Part shown: one piece after another, positions 1-8,160 of the stretch
Layout of the letters: each line of letters begins with the position of its first letter
Numbering within the stretch: the first letter of the stretch is position 1
NCBI GenBank assembly: GCA_947041065.1
Contig: CAMRCV010000002.1
Span: 1-17,950 of the forward strand
From: an uncultured Mycoplasma sp.
GTDB taxonomy: Bacteria; Bacillota_I; Bacilli_A; Mycoplasmatales; Metamycoplasmataceae
Length of the DNA: 17,950 nucleotides
Direction: 5' to 3'
The notes under the pieces: model-generated
What the model was told of the DNA's origin: nothing
Database searches by the model: none
Seen by the model: the letters and a program-made list of their open reading frames with translations, nothing else
Position numbers and translations under genes: made by a program

Positions 1-365
1 CACAACCTTCGAGACCTCCGGTAACAGAAGAAATTAAACCAAACCTTTCAAGGCCGTTACCTCAAGATGTAACACAACCTTCGAGACCTCCGGTAACAGA
101 AGAAATTAAACCAAACCTTTCAAGGCCTTTACCTCAAGATGCGACTCAACCTTCGAGACCTCCTGTAACAGAAGAAATTAAACTCGATCTTTCTAGACCT
201 TTGCCTCAAGATGTAACACAACCTTCGAGACCTCCGGTAACAGAAGAAATTAAACCAAACCTTTCAAGGCCGTTACCTCAAGATGTAACACAACCTTCGA
301 GACCTCCGGTATCTGATAGTACTATTGTTTTATCTGTTGATGATTTATCAAGTGACGGAAAATAA
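1..365 (+). CDS. C-terminal part of a proline-rich 24-residue tandem-repeat protein (5' end off contig)
   Basis: The open frame enters from the left edge (codons begin at position 3) and ends at TAA 363-365. It encodes about four copies of a 24-residue unit, roughly QPSRPPVTEEIK followed by PNLSRPLPQDVT, then a unique tail of about 18 residues ending in DDLSSDGK. Each unit is itself two halves that begin with SRP. Copies start at 3, 75, 147, 219 and a partial fifth at 291. The visible part has no membrane segment, cysteine or anchor motif. The repeat is hydrophilic, proline-rich and mixed-charge, as in extended stalk or spacer segments of mycoplasma surface or adhesion-related proteins, but that comparison is inference. 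The gene converges on the coaX-like gene and overlaps its end by 21 bases. Function unknown; start and N-terminal domain are missing. Confidence 0.8.
   Translation, partial: QPSRPPVTEEIKPNLSRPLPQDVTQPSRPPVTEEIKPNLSRPLPQDATQPSRPPVTEEIKLDLSRPLPQDVTQPSRPPVTEEIKPNLSRPLPQDVTQPSRPPVSDSTIVLSVDDLSSDGK
3..311 (+). repeat. 72-bp in-frame tandem repeat, about 4.3 copies
   Basis: Unit starts lie at 3, 75, 147, 219 and 291, an exact 72-base period (24 codons), so copy-number change would keep the frame. Copies 1 and 4 appear identical. Copy 2 has a few changes (GCGACT in place of GTAACA at its end). Copy 3 differs through its second half (LDLSRPLP instead of PNLSRPLP). The fifth copy breaks off after about 20 bases into unique sequence. 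The contig begins inside copy 1, so the true copy number is unknown and may be collapsed in assembly. Confidence 0.95.
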
Positions 366-1070
366 ATATAATCCTAGCAAATCAATATCTTCCATTTTCT
401 TTCAATTATTTAATTCAATATAAGAAGTGTTTCCGCCAAAGTAGACATATTTAGTTTGTGGTGTATGAAATGGTTTAGTTAGCTCTTTAATCATTGCTTT
501 ATGGCCGTTAATTATTCCAATACTTAAAGACTTTTGTGTACTTGTGCCTATTATGCTTGTTAAAGAAGTTAACTCTACCTTATTGATGGCAGTATTTTGA
601 ATCAAGGCATTGTAAGAAATTTCTAAACCCGGCATAATGATACAACCAAGTAAAGATCCTTCCACGATATTGGAAATGACGCTCGCTGTACCTAAAGAAA
701 CAACAGTTACGTTTTGTCCTAAAGATTTTGCATATATTGCTGAAGCAATAATATCATTACCAATTTCTTGAGGATTATCTAGTAAATTCAAATTAATAAT
801 TTTTTGATTATCATGCTTTAAAAAAACAATTTCGTTATGTGGGAAAAATGTAATTAATTTATGATTCACTTCTTCAACTACTGAACAAACAAATATTTTA
901 TTGGGGATAATGCCAAATTGATTAAAAATATCTTCAAAACTTATATTGTTAAAAAAGTTTTTGGTTTTTGTTTTAATAATCTTGATGCTATCAATGTGTT
1001 CGGGAAAATAGGCAAAAGAAGTTCTAGTATTTCCTATTGAAATAAAAAAATTTGTTTTTGTTTTGTTCAT
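345..1070 (-). CDS. coaX: type III pantothenate kinase-like protein (CoaX family), active-site acids altered
   Basis: This 241-residue protein has the layout of type III pantothenate kinase, the first step of coenzyme A synthesis (pantothenate to 4'-phosphopantothenate). Visible family motifs are SIGNT at 11-15 (family DxGNT), PQEIGND at 100-106 (family GxDR), SLGTAS at 125-130 (family DxGTA) and GCIIMPG at 142-148 (family GGxIxPG). Asp106 is kept, but the Asp of the first and third motifs is Ser (S11, S125) and the Arg after Asp106 is Ile107, so activity is uncertain. Length is close to the usual ~255. The start is ATG at 1070, sharing one base with the permease stop (TAATG). TGA 402-404 reads as Trp; the frame ends at TAA 345-347, inside the convergent repeat gene. 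Last gene of the serS run. Confidence 0.75.
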
Positions 1071-2830
1071 TATCTAATATCCTGTTTTTTAATAATTAAA
1101 TATGAAGTTGGTAATAAAAGAAAAGTAATCGCAGTATATACTCCAAATAAAATTCATTTGTTAGCATAATCTCCAAATACAAAACTATTTAAACCATCCT
1201 TAGATTTTTCAGTTAGTAATAATGTATTTGCTAACTGAATAATTGCTTTTTGATTATATGTGGAATCATTTAATTTAGAAAATTTCTCAATAATGATATT
1301 TAATTCATTACTATGTGTAGTAAATTGTTGAAGATATGCAAAAGCTTCTTTCATATCAATAAATTTATTGATTTCATTTTTATTATAAAAATCATTTACA
1401 AAACTATCAGAAATAATTAAATTCAAACCTAATCCCATTTCTAAACCAATTCTCATTAATAATAATGATTCAATAGCTCTTATTTCTCCTATATAAGGAT
1501 TGTTTTTATTTTGTAATTGTTTTTTCAAATCTTCTGATACTTTTTTATCTTTTAAGATAGTAAAAGTTATTGGCGAGACCATAAATTGTGCCAAATTCTT
1601 TTGCGGAATTTCTGGTATTAATTTATATAGATTGTTTTTAAAATTCTCATTATTAGTTTTTTCTAAAGTTAAGTTATTTTCTGTTATTAGATAATCAAAG
1701 AAAGGGAAAATACCATCACCATATTCTTTGCTTTGAATAGCTAAGTTATATTCTTCCAAAGTGTTTAATAACATGATAGACAATTCATTTATAGGAATAT
1801 TTTGGTTAGTAATTTTAACTTCGCCACTTAATGTTGGACTTTGTGTAAAACCACCAATCATAGCAGCCGAAGCGATCAAGTCACCATCTTTTTTTGAAAT
1901 TAATAAATCACTAGCAATTGTTGCAATGCTAGAAAGTTGATAATTAAAATCTAATCAAAACAAACTATTATAGACATCTCATTCTCCAGAGCTTACACCT
2001 AAATTATTAATATAATTATTTTCTTTATCGTTTTCTATTTTTTCAGAATAAGTACTTACTTCTTTAAATAAATTTAAAATATTAGTTTTATTTAAATTAG
2101 GATCCTGGATAATTTGTTCAATAAAGCTAATTGTTTTGTCACGAGGAATGGTTGTAGCATCTAAAGGACTAACAGGGTTTGTAATCATTGTTTGTGATTG
2201 TTTATTGGTAAATGTAGGAATTAAACCTGTTATCGGGATAATTGCCCCTAAACCAGCAACTAAAGCAATAGTTGCTGAAGATGATATTTTTGATGACAGA
2301 ATTAAAGCAATTGAAGAAAAAAGCAATGTTAACATCAAAACAATTCCCATTAAAATTAATCCTATGACAAATATTTGATCTTTAATTGGTGGAATATCTA
2401 AGTTAGCTATTTGATTTCCTGGATCAATCAAGAAAACTAAAAAGATATAAAAAGATATTAGTACCACTACATATAACGCAATAATTGTGAAAAGAGCCAA
2501 TCATTTTTCAAAAATAATTTTTTTTCTATTAATTGGTTTAGAAACCAAAACCAAAAATGTTCCTTCTTCAATTTCTTGTTTATATATTTGAACAGATTTA
2601 TACGCTGCAAAGGTTGCAGATACAATTGCGGTTGCTGATCCAATTGTAGTCACAGAAGCTACGATATATAATTTATATGTTTGAATGACAGAAGGCGCTT
2701 GTAAATCTAAAAATAAAAAAGGTAAAATGGCTCCAATTAAAGCAACAATAATTAAAGTCATCCCTAAAGGAAACCAAGTAGAAAAAGACTTTAAAAACTT
2801 AATTAAAGTAGATTTATAAATCGGCATCAT
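1070..2830 (-). CDS. ABC-2-type transporter permease with a large loop domain
   Basis: A 586-residue membrane protein, the partner of the ATPase encoded just upstream. Hydrophobic segments lie near residues 20-42, 53-76, 111-135, 152-180, 184-203 and 559-579. A hydrophilic region of about 350 residues sits between the fifth and sixth segments and probably faces outside. After the second segment a charged stretch (QIYKQEIEEG, then VLVSKPINRKK) resembles the cytoplasmic coupling helix of ABC-2 permeases. Four in-frame TGA codons (for example 2501-2503, 1979-1981, 1154-1156) read as Trp, so this is one gene and not three. Start is ATG at 2830 or the adjacent ATG at 2827, overlapping the ATPase end by 17 bases; the stop overlaps coaX ATG by one base. 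Export is inferred; the substrate is unknown. Confidence 0.85.
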
Positions 2831-3812
2831 CCACCGCCTCTTGTTTTTTTAATAAATAGTCATATATTGACATTAAATCCGATGATCTATAAACACTAAC
2901 TTCTATTCCTGATAATGAAACATTATATTGTAATTTTTTTCTAAATTGGTCTTCAATATCTTTGACAACCAATTCGTTTCCTAAATTTAGAATAGTTTCA
3001 TAACCTAATTCATTTAGATATTTAGATAAAGCTTCATTATCCTTACTTTTAATAAAAACATCTTGTGTTAAGCCGTCAAATTTATCTAAGGTTCCTGAAT
3101 AGATAATTTTTCCATAATGGATAAATGTTACTTCATCCACAATTCTTTCTAATTCAGAAAGAATATGAGAAGAAATTAAAATTGACTTCCCGCTATTTTT
3201 TAAAAGAAATAAAGTGTCAAATAATTCTTTTCGAGCAACGGGGTCTAAATTTGCCGCTGGTTCATCTAAAATTAGTACTTCAGGATCATTTAATAATGCT
3301 TGTGCTAACAAAATCTTTTTTTGCATTCCTGAAGAAAAATTATTAGGATTCCTTTTAGAAAGATGCATCAGTCCTAACTCTTCCATAATGTCTTTTGCTT
3401 TAATTTTCGCATTTTTTGCTGAAAAACCTGAGACTTCAGCCATACTTTGTAAATATTGAATGCAATTTAAATGAGATGGAAATGATGCTCTTTCAGGAAT
3501 ATAACCAATCAAAGAATTAGCTGTAATAGTTCCTGCTTTAAAAGCATTAATTTTGATGACACCATTTTTATGAACATAAGCCCCAATTAATGTTTTGATA
3601 ATTGTTGTTTTTCCAGATCCATTAGGACCTATAAAACCATGGATTTTTCCTTGGCCAACTTCCATGTTAATATCTTGAACAGCAACAAATTTTTTGAACT
3701 TTTTTGTGTATTTTTCTATGCTAATTGCAGGAAGATTAGGATCTATTTGCACTTTTCTTTTATTGTCAAAACGCTTGAATTCAGAAAATATTTCTCCTAA
3801 ACTTTCTTCCAT
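2814..3812 (-). CDS. ABC transporter ATP-binding protein
   Basis: A 332-residue ATPase subunit that powers the adjacent permease. Walker A GPNGSGKT lies at 62-69, the signature FSSGM at 159-163 (variant of LSGGQ), Walker B with the catalytic Glu (ILDEP) at 181-185, the D-loop at 188-190 and the switch His at 216 (SSHILSE). The Q-loop position reads GYIPE, with Glu in place of Gln, a form common in ABC-2-type ATPases. About 30 residues precede the domain and about 110 follow it, typical of exporter ATPases of this class. ATG at 3812 shares one base with the serS stop (TAATG), which suggests coupled translation. The pairing with the permease is secure from overlap and order; the cargo is not identifiable. 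Confidence 0.93.
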   Translation of the reverse strand: MEESLGEIFSEFKRFDNKRKVQIDPNLPAISIEKYTKKFKKFVAVQDINMEVGQGKIHGFIGPNGSGKTTIIKTLIGAYVHKNGVIKINAFKAGTITANSLIGYIPERASFPSHLNCIQYLQSMAEVSGFSAKNAKIKAKDIMEELGLMHLSKRNPNNFSSGMQKKILLAQALLNDPEVLILDEPAANLDPVARKELFDTLFLLKNSGKSILISSHILSELERIVDEVTFIHYGKIIYSGTLDKFDGLTQDVFIKSKDNEALSKYLNELGYETILNLGNELVVKDIEDQFRKKLQYNVSLSGIEVSVYRSSDLMSIYDYLLKKQEAVDDADL

Positions 3813-5065
3813 TATAGTTTAACCGCATTATTCATATAAGGAATTAAAATTTTAGGAATATCAATTGTACCATCTTCATTTTGATATTGTTCTAATAAAG
3901 CGGCAACCACTCTATCAATAGCAAGACCAGAACCATTGATTGTATGAGCGTACTGAATTTTTTCATCTTTATCTTTATATCTCATCATTGCTCTTCGAGC
4001 TTGGAAATCACCAAAATAAGAAATAGATGATACTTCACGATATCTTTGTTCAGAAGGTAATCAAAGTTCTAAGTCGTATGTGATTCTTGAACTGAATCCC
4101 ATGTCTCCAGTAGATAATAAAACTTTTCTATAAGGAATTTCTAAAGCAATTAATAAGTTTTCAGCATCTTTAACTGTTTTTTCAAATTCTTCCATAGCGT
4201 CTTCTTCATTAGTCAACTTAACTATTTCAACTTTATTAAATTGATGAGATCTAATTAAACCTTTGGTGTCTCTTCCAGCTGATCCAGCTTCAGATCTAAA
4301 ACAAGGAGTAAATGCACAAAATAATTTTGGTTTTTCTAAGTCTATAATTTCATTGTTGTGATAATTTGTTAATGGAATTTCTCCGGTTGAAATCATTCAC
4401 AAATCACTTTCTTGAATCTTGAATAAATCATTTTTAAATTTTGGCAATTGACCAGTTCCATACATAGTATTTGAATTTACCATTAAAGGAACATGCATTT
4501 CAACATATCCATTTTCAGAGTGTGAATCTAACATAAAGTTAGAAAGCGCTCTGATTAATCTAGCACCTGAATTTTTAAAAATTACAAATCTAGCACCTGA
4601 CATTTTTACAGCTCTTTCAAAATCAATAATATTTTTTTCAACACCAATATCGTAATGAGGTTTCATAGCTTTTACTAAACCTCTTCCTATTTTAGGATAT
4701 TCACTAACGATAACATTAGCTTCTTCATCTTCGCCTTTAGGAACCATGTCTAAAGGGATATTTGGGATAAGAGGTAATAACTCATCTAAATCACTTTGTT
4801 GGTCCTTAACCTTTTTTTCTAATAAACTAATTTCTTCTTTTAATTCATTAGCTTTTTCTAATAGTGCGGTTTTATCTTTAGCAACACCAATTTCTTTTGA
4901 AACAATATTTTTACTTGATTGTAATTGAGACAAAATATTAATGTTTTGGTTCCTATTAGAAATAATAAGAGAAACCTTCATTAAAAGTTTGTGGTCAACA
5001 TTTCTTGAATTCAAACTTTCAATAACTGCGTCTATATCGTTTTTTAGTAACTTTAAATCTAACAT
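3812..5065 (-). CDS. serS: seryl-tRNA synthetase
   Basis: A class II aminoacyl-tRNA synthetase of 417 residues, the normal length, that charges tRNA-Ser with serine in the cytoplasm. The N-terminus ([14 protein letters not shown]) and a long charged coiled coil to about residue 110 form the tRNA-binding arm. Motif 2 is at about 253-285 ([15 protein letters not shown], containing the FRxE core), and motif 3 is at 378-385 (GSGLAIDR). Two in-frame TGA codons (4397-4399 and 4061-4063) encode Trp. Start is ATG at 5065, with no Shine-Dalgarno sequence but TATAAT six bases upstream, so the mRNA is probably leaderless. First gene of the run that continues into the ABC transporter and coaX. It ends at TAA 3812-3814, one base into the ATPase ATG. 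Confidence 0.97.
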
Positions 5066-5071
5066 AATTTA

Positions 5072-5077
5072 ATTATA
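5072..5077 (-). promoter_or_regulatory. -10 promoter hexamer (TATAAT) of serS, leaderless
   Basis: A perfect TATAAT reads on the minus strand and ends six bases before the serS ATG (5065). A start point about 6-7 bases downstream would fall on or next to the A of ATG. No GGAG-like sequence lies between. No clear -35 is visible, as is common in mycoplasmas. Confidence 0.6.
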
Positions 5078-5107
5078 TATTTTTAATAAAAAAATGTTTA
5101 TTTTATT

Positions 5108-5113
5108 TATAAT
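5108..5113 (+). promoter_or_regulatory. -10 promoter hexamer (TATAAT) of def, leaderless
   Basis: A perfect TATAAT lies seven bases before the def ATG at 5121, with no Shine-Dalgarno sequence between, so the transcript should begin at or just before the start codon. It is the mirror image of the serS promoter, and the two -10 boxes are 30 bases apart. This placement also argues against the upstream in-frame ATG at 5094, which would lie upstream of this promoter. Confidence 0.6.
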
Positions 5114-5120
5114 TTTTAAT

Positions 5121-5672
5121 ATGAAATTTGATGTAAGAATTATTAAATTGCCAAACAAAGTTTTAAGGCAAAAATCTGTTAATGTAACACTTCCTTTAAC
5201 AAAGGAAGATGATTTATTGGTCCAAAAAATGATGTACCATGTAATTGATAGTACCAAACCTGAAACACATTTTAGACCTGCTGTAGGTGTTGCTGCGGTG
5301 CAATATGGAGTTTTAAAAAATATATTTTTTGTTCATATTTTGGATACAGAAGACAATATTGTTTTTAGTGATACTATTATTAATCCTAAAGTCATTGCTA
5401 AAAGTGATGGACTCACAGCTTTAAAGCAAGGTGAAGGTTGTTTAAGTGTAAGAGAAACAGATCCTAATCAAGAAGGGTTGATTAAGCGTTCAGAAAGAAT
5501 AGTTGTTGAAGCTTATTCTTATAATGAAAAGAAAGTTAAAACTTTTGATTGCAAACAATTTGTAGCTATTGTTTTTCAACATGAATTAGATCATTTAGAA
5601 GGAAAGTTGTTTATTGATCACATTGATCACAAAAACCCTTGAGTAATAGAAAAAGATTTAAATATTTTATAG
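5121..5672 (+). CDS. def: peptide deformylase
   Basis: A 183-residue metalloenzyme that removes the formyl group from the initiator Met of new proteins. Its three motifs are present: AVGVAAVQ at 54-61 (family GxGxAAxQ, first Gly replaced by Ala), EGCLS at 105-109 with metal ligand Cys107, and QHELDHLEG at 153-161 with ligands His154 and His158 and catalytic Glu155. ATG 5121 is chosen because the family's N-terminus starts here and a -10 box lies just upstream; ATG 5094 would add MFILFIIFN. The TGA at 5640-5642 is Trp174; nine more codons follow to TAG 5670-5672. Divergent from serS with a 55-base gap, and convergent with glpF across a hairpin terminator. Confidence 0.96.
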
Positions 5673-5695
5673 ATGCTTAATTTAATAATTAAAAA

Positions 5696-5725
5696 AACAA
5701 AAGCCGCAATTAAGCGGCTTTTGTT
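5696..5725. terminator. bidirectional intrinsic terminator between def and glpF
   Basis: Perfect 12-bp stem (5696-5707 with 5714-5725) and a 6-base loop (AATTAA). The core GCCGC/GCGGC is markedly GC-rich for this genome. An A-tract precedes it and TTTTGTT closes it, so it can work on both strands, ending def (+) and the glpO-glpK-glpF transcript (-). A second, AT-only 11-bp inverted repeat (5779-5789 with 5795-5805) overlaps the glpF stop codon. Confidence 0.88.
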
Positions 5726-5793
5726 CATATAAATTGTGTTTTAAACTAAACTCTATTTAGATTTTTATGGCTAAATAATTATTTTATTATTTA

Positions 5794-6564
5794 TTAATAA
5801 AATAAACCAGGAGCTGAGATTAAACCGATCAATCCACCAACGATAGGCCCTAAAGTAGGTACTCATGCATAAGATCAATCTGATGTTCCTTTATTTTTTA
5901 AAGGTAATGCTTGATGAACTAATCTTGGCACTAAATCTCTAAAAGGATTCAATGAATAACCTGTTACAGAACCTAGTGATATTCCGATTGCGAAAATAAT
6001 TAATCCGACAAATAGTGATCCTTCTGCGTTAGATGTTGGACTTGCAAGTCCAATTGATGAAACGGCAAATACCAACACAAAAGTTGCGATAACTTCTGCT
6101 AAAAAATTTCATTTTAATGATCTAATTGCTGGTCCTGTTGCAAATGTTCCTAAAATTGCTGATGCTTCTGTTGTTGCATCATAGTGTTTTTTAAATGTAA
6201 GGACAACTAATATTTGTCCCATTCCAGCTCCTAAGAATTGGAATAACATTCCAACGAATCCTGCAGCTACAGGAAGTCCCATAGTACTGTCTTGAGCATG
6301 AAGGATCATGTTGTTGATTGCAAACACAGGATTTAATAATCCGGTTGGCATTCCTTTGGGAGCTAATGCTGTAGCGACTGTTACAGAAACAAAAATTGCT
6401 GTAAATCATCCTAAAGTTATAGCTACTCATCCACTACCCTTTCCTTTTGTGCCGTTTAACGAACAAGTTGCTACAACTCCATTACCAAGTAAAATTAGTA
6501 ATAAAGTTCCAACAAATTCACTAGCACCAAATTGGAATAATTGATTTATAGTTAAATTTCCCAT
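5794..6564 (-). CDS. glpF: glycerol uptake facilitator (aquaglyceroporin) with non-standard NPA motifs
   Basis: A 256-residue MIP-family channel admitting glycerol for the kinase encoded just upstream. It is strongly hydrophobic, with the two-fold repeat of the family. The first pore loop reads GLLNPVFAINN (NPV at 78-80) and the second SLNPFRDLVPR (NPF at 206-208), where most members have NPA in both places. The selectivity-filter Arg is kept (R209), as is the following Asp210. Several TGA codons encode Trp (such as W46, W53, W152, W230, W234). Start is ATG 6564 after an AG-rich site (AAGAAG); stop is TAA 5794-5796. Assignment to glycerol is by operon context plus family. Third gene of the glp operon, 48 bases after glpK. 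Confidence 0.9.
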
Positions 6565-6593
6565 AATTTTCTTCTTTCTTTTTATATTATTTT

Positions 6594-6599
6594 ATTATA
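6594..6599 (-). promoter_or_regulatory. possible internal -10 box before glpF
   Basis: TATAAT on the minus strand in the 48-base glpK-glpF gap, 29 bases before the glpF ATG. It could give extra glpF transcript. In such AT-rich DNA a chance match is quite possible. Confidence 0.3.
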
Positions 6600-6612
6600 T
6601 ATTTTGTTAATT

Positions 6613-8142
6613 TTATTCAATATCTTTAGTTCAATTTAAAGTTCTGCTAACGGCTTGATCTCAACCCTTAACTAACTTAGTTCTTTGTTCTTCAGAAATT
6701 TGTGATTCAAATTCTTTATCAACAATAGCAATTTTTTTAATTTCATCAATATTTTTTCAATATTTAATTTGTAATCCTGCCATATAAGCAGCACCCATTG
6801 CTGTTGTTTCAATGTTTTTCGATTTGATAATTTTTAAGTCTGAAAGTGATGATTGGAAATCTAATAAATAATTAGAATTACTTACTCCTCCATCTACTTT
6901 CATAACTTTAATTTTTTTATCAATATCGCTAGACATAGACTTGATTAAATCATTAGCTTGATAAGCAATTGACTCTAGAGTAGCTTTAACAATATGCTCT
7001 CTTTTTGTCCCTCTTTCAAGTCCAAAGATAGCACCTCTTGAGTTTGAATCTCAATAAGGTGCCCCTAAACCTGTAAATGAAGGGACAACATAAATTCTTT
7101 GATTATCTTTTTTCATTTTTTCTACTAAACCAGCATAAAAATCTATTTCTGATGAATCATAAATTAATTTTAAACTATCTTTTAATCATGTAATAGAAGC
7201 TCCAGCTATAAATACCGATCCTTCAAGAGCGTATTGAGTTTTTTCTCCTTCAATTTGTCAAGCAACAGTTGTTAATAATTTATTCTTACTTTTAACTGGT
7301 GTATCTCCAGTATTGATTAAAACGAAACATCCTGTTCCATAAGTGTTTTTAACCATTCCTTTTTCAACACATAATTGACCGAATAAAGATGATTGTTGAT
7401 CTCCTATCATTCCTGTAATTGGAACAATACCTTTGGCGTTAATTGAAAAGAATTCAGGTTGAACTTCTCCAAAGAAAGAACTAGAAGGTTGTACTTTTGG
7501 AAGTATTGATTTTGGGATTTCTAATAAATCTAAAATTTCTTGATCTCAATCCATAGTATGAATATTAAATAATAATGTTCTAGATGCATTTGAAACATCA
7601 GTTGCAAAAGATTTTCCTTTAGTTAATTTTCATAATAATCAAGTGTCAATAGTTCCGGCTAATAAATCACCTCTTTCTAGAGTTTCTTTAGCTGCTGGAA
7701 CATTTTTTAGAATTCATCTTAATTTAGTTCCACTAAAATATGGATTAATTATTAATCCTGTTTTGTTTGTAAATAAATCAGAGTGACCTTGTTTAATCAA
7801 TTCATCACAATATTCTTTAGTTCTTCCATCTTGTCAAACAATAGCGTTATAAATAGGCAATCCACTTGCCTTATCTCAAACAACAATCGTTTCTCTTTGG
7901 TTAGTTATTCCTATTGCAGCAATATCATGTGATTTAATTTCACTTTTATTTTTTACTGATTGTAATGTTGATAATTGAGCATTTCAAATTTCTAAAGGAT
8001 CATGTTCAACTCAACCACTTTCTGGGAAAAATTGAGTAAATTCAACTTGTGATGTAGCTACAACTGACCCCTTTTTGTCGACAATTAAAGACCTACAAGA
8101 AGTTGTTCCTGAGTCAAGTGTTAATATATATTTTTCTTTCAT
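6613..8142 (-). CDS. glpK: glycerol kinase
   Basis: A 509-residue FGGY-family kinase that phosphorylates glycerol with ATP to sn-glycerol-3-phosphate, trapping it in the cell and feeding GlpO. The translation, with TGA as Trp, follows GlpK along its whole length: phosphate loop LDSGTTS at 9-15, then GITNQRET, a [10 protein letters not shown] block, [16 protein letters not shown] followed by [11 protein letters not shown], and KVDGG near the C-terminus. The length matches the usual ~500. Start ATG 8142 has only a weak AG-rich ribosome site and lies 18 bases after the glpO stop, so it is co-transcribed with glpO. Stop is TAA 6613-6615. Many TGA codons hide this gene from a standard-code search. 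Confidence 0.97.
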
Positions 8143-8160
8143 TTTTAAATCTTTCTATTT

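Noticed and set aside
3..311. CRISPR-like array
   Set aside because: The 72-base units are directly adjacent, coding and in frame, with no variable spacers between conserved repeats.
1154..2830. Three separate minus-strand open frames as a broken permease
   Set aside because: All share one frame and are separated only by TGA, which is Trp here; the joined protein has normal ABC-2 topology.
5069..5257. Minus-strand 62-residue frame opposite def
   Set aside because: Lies antisense to def and upstream of serS with no ribosome site; composition is that of complemented coding DNA.
6191..6430. Minus-strand frame rich in Cys/Ser (MSSYNFRMIYS)
   Set aside because: It is an off-frame shadow of glpF, whose TGA codons break the true frame.
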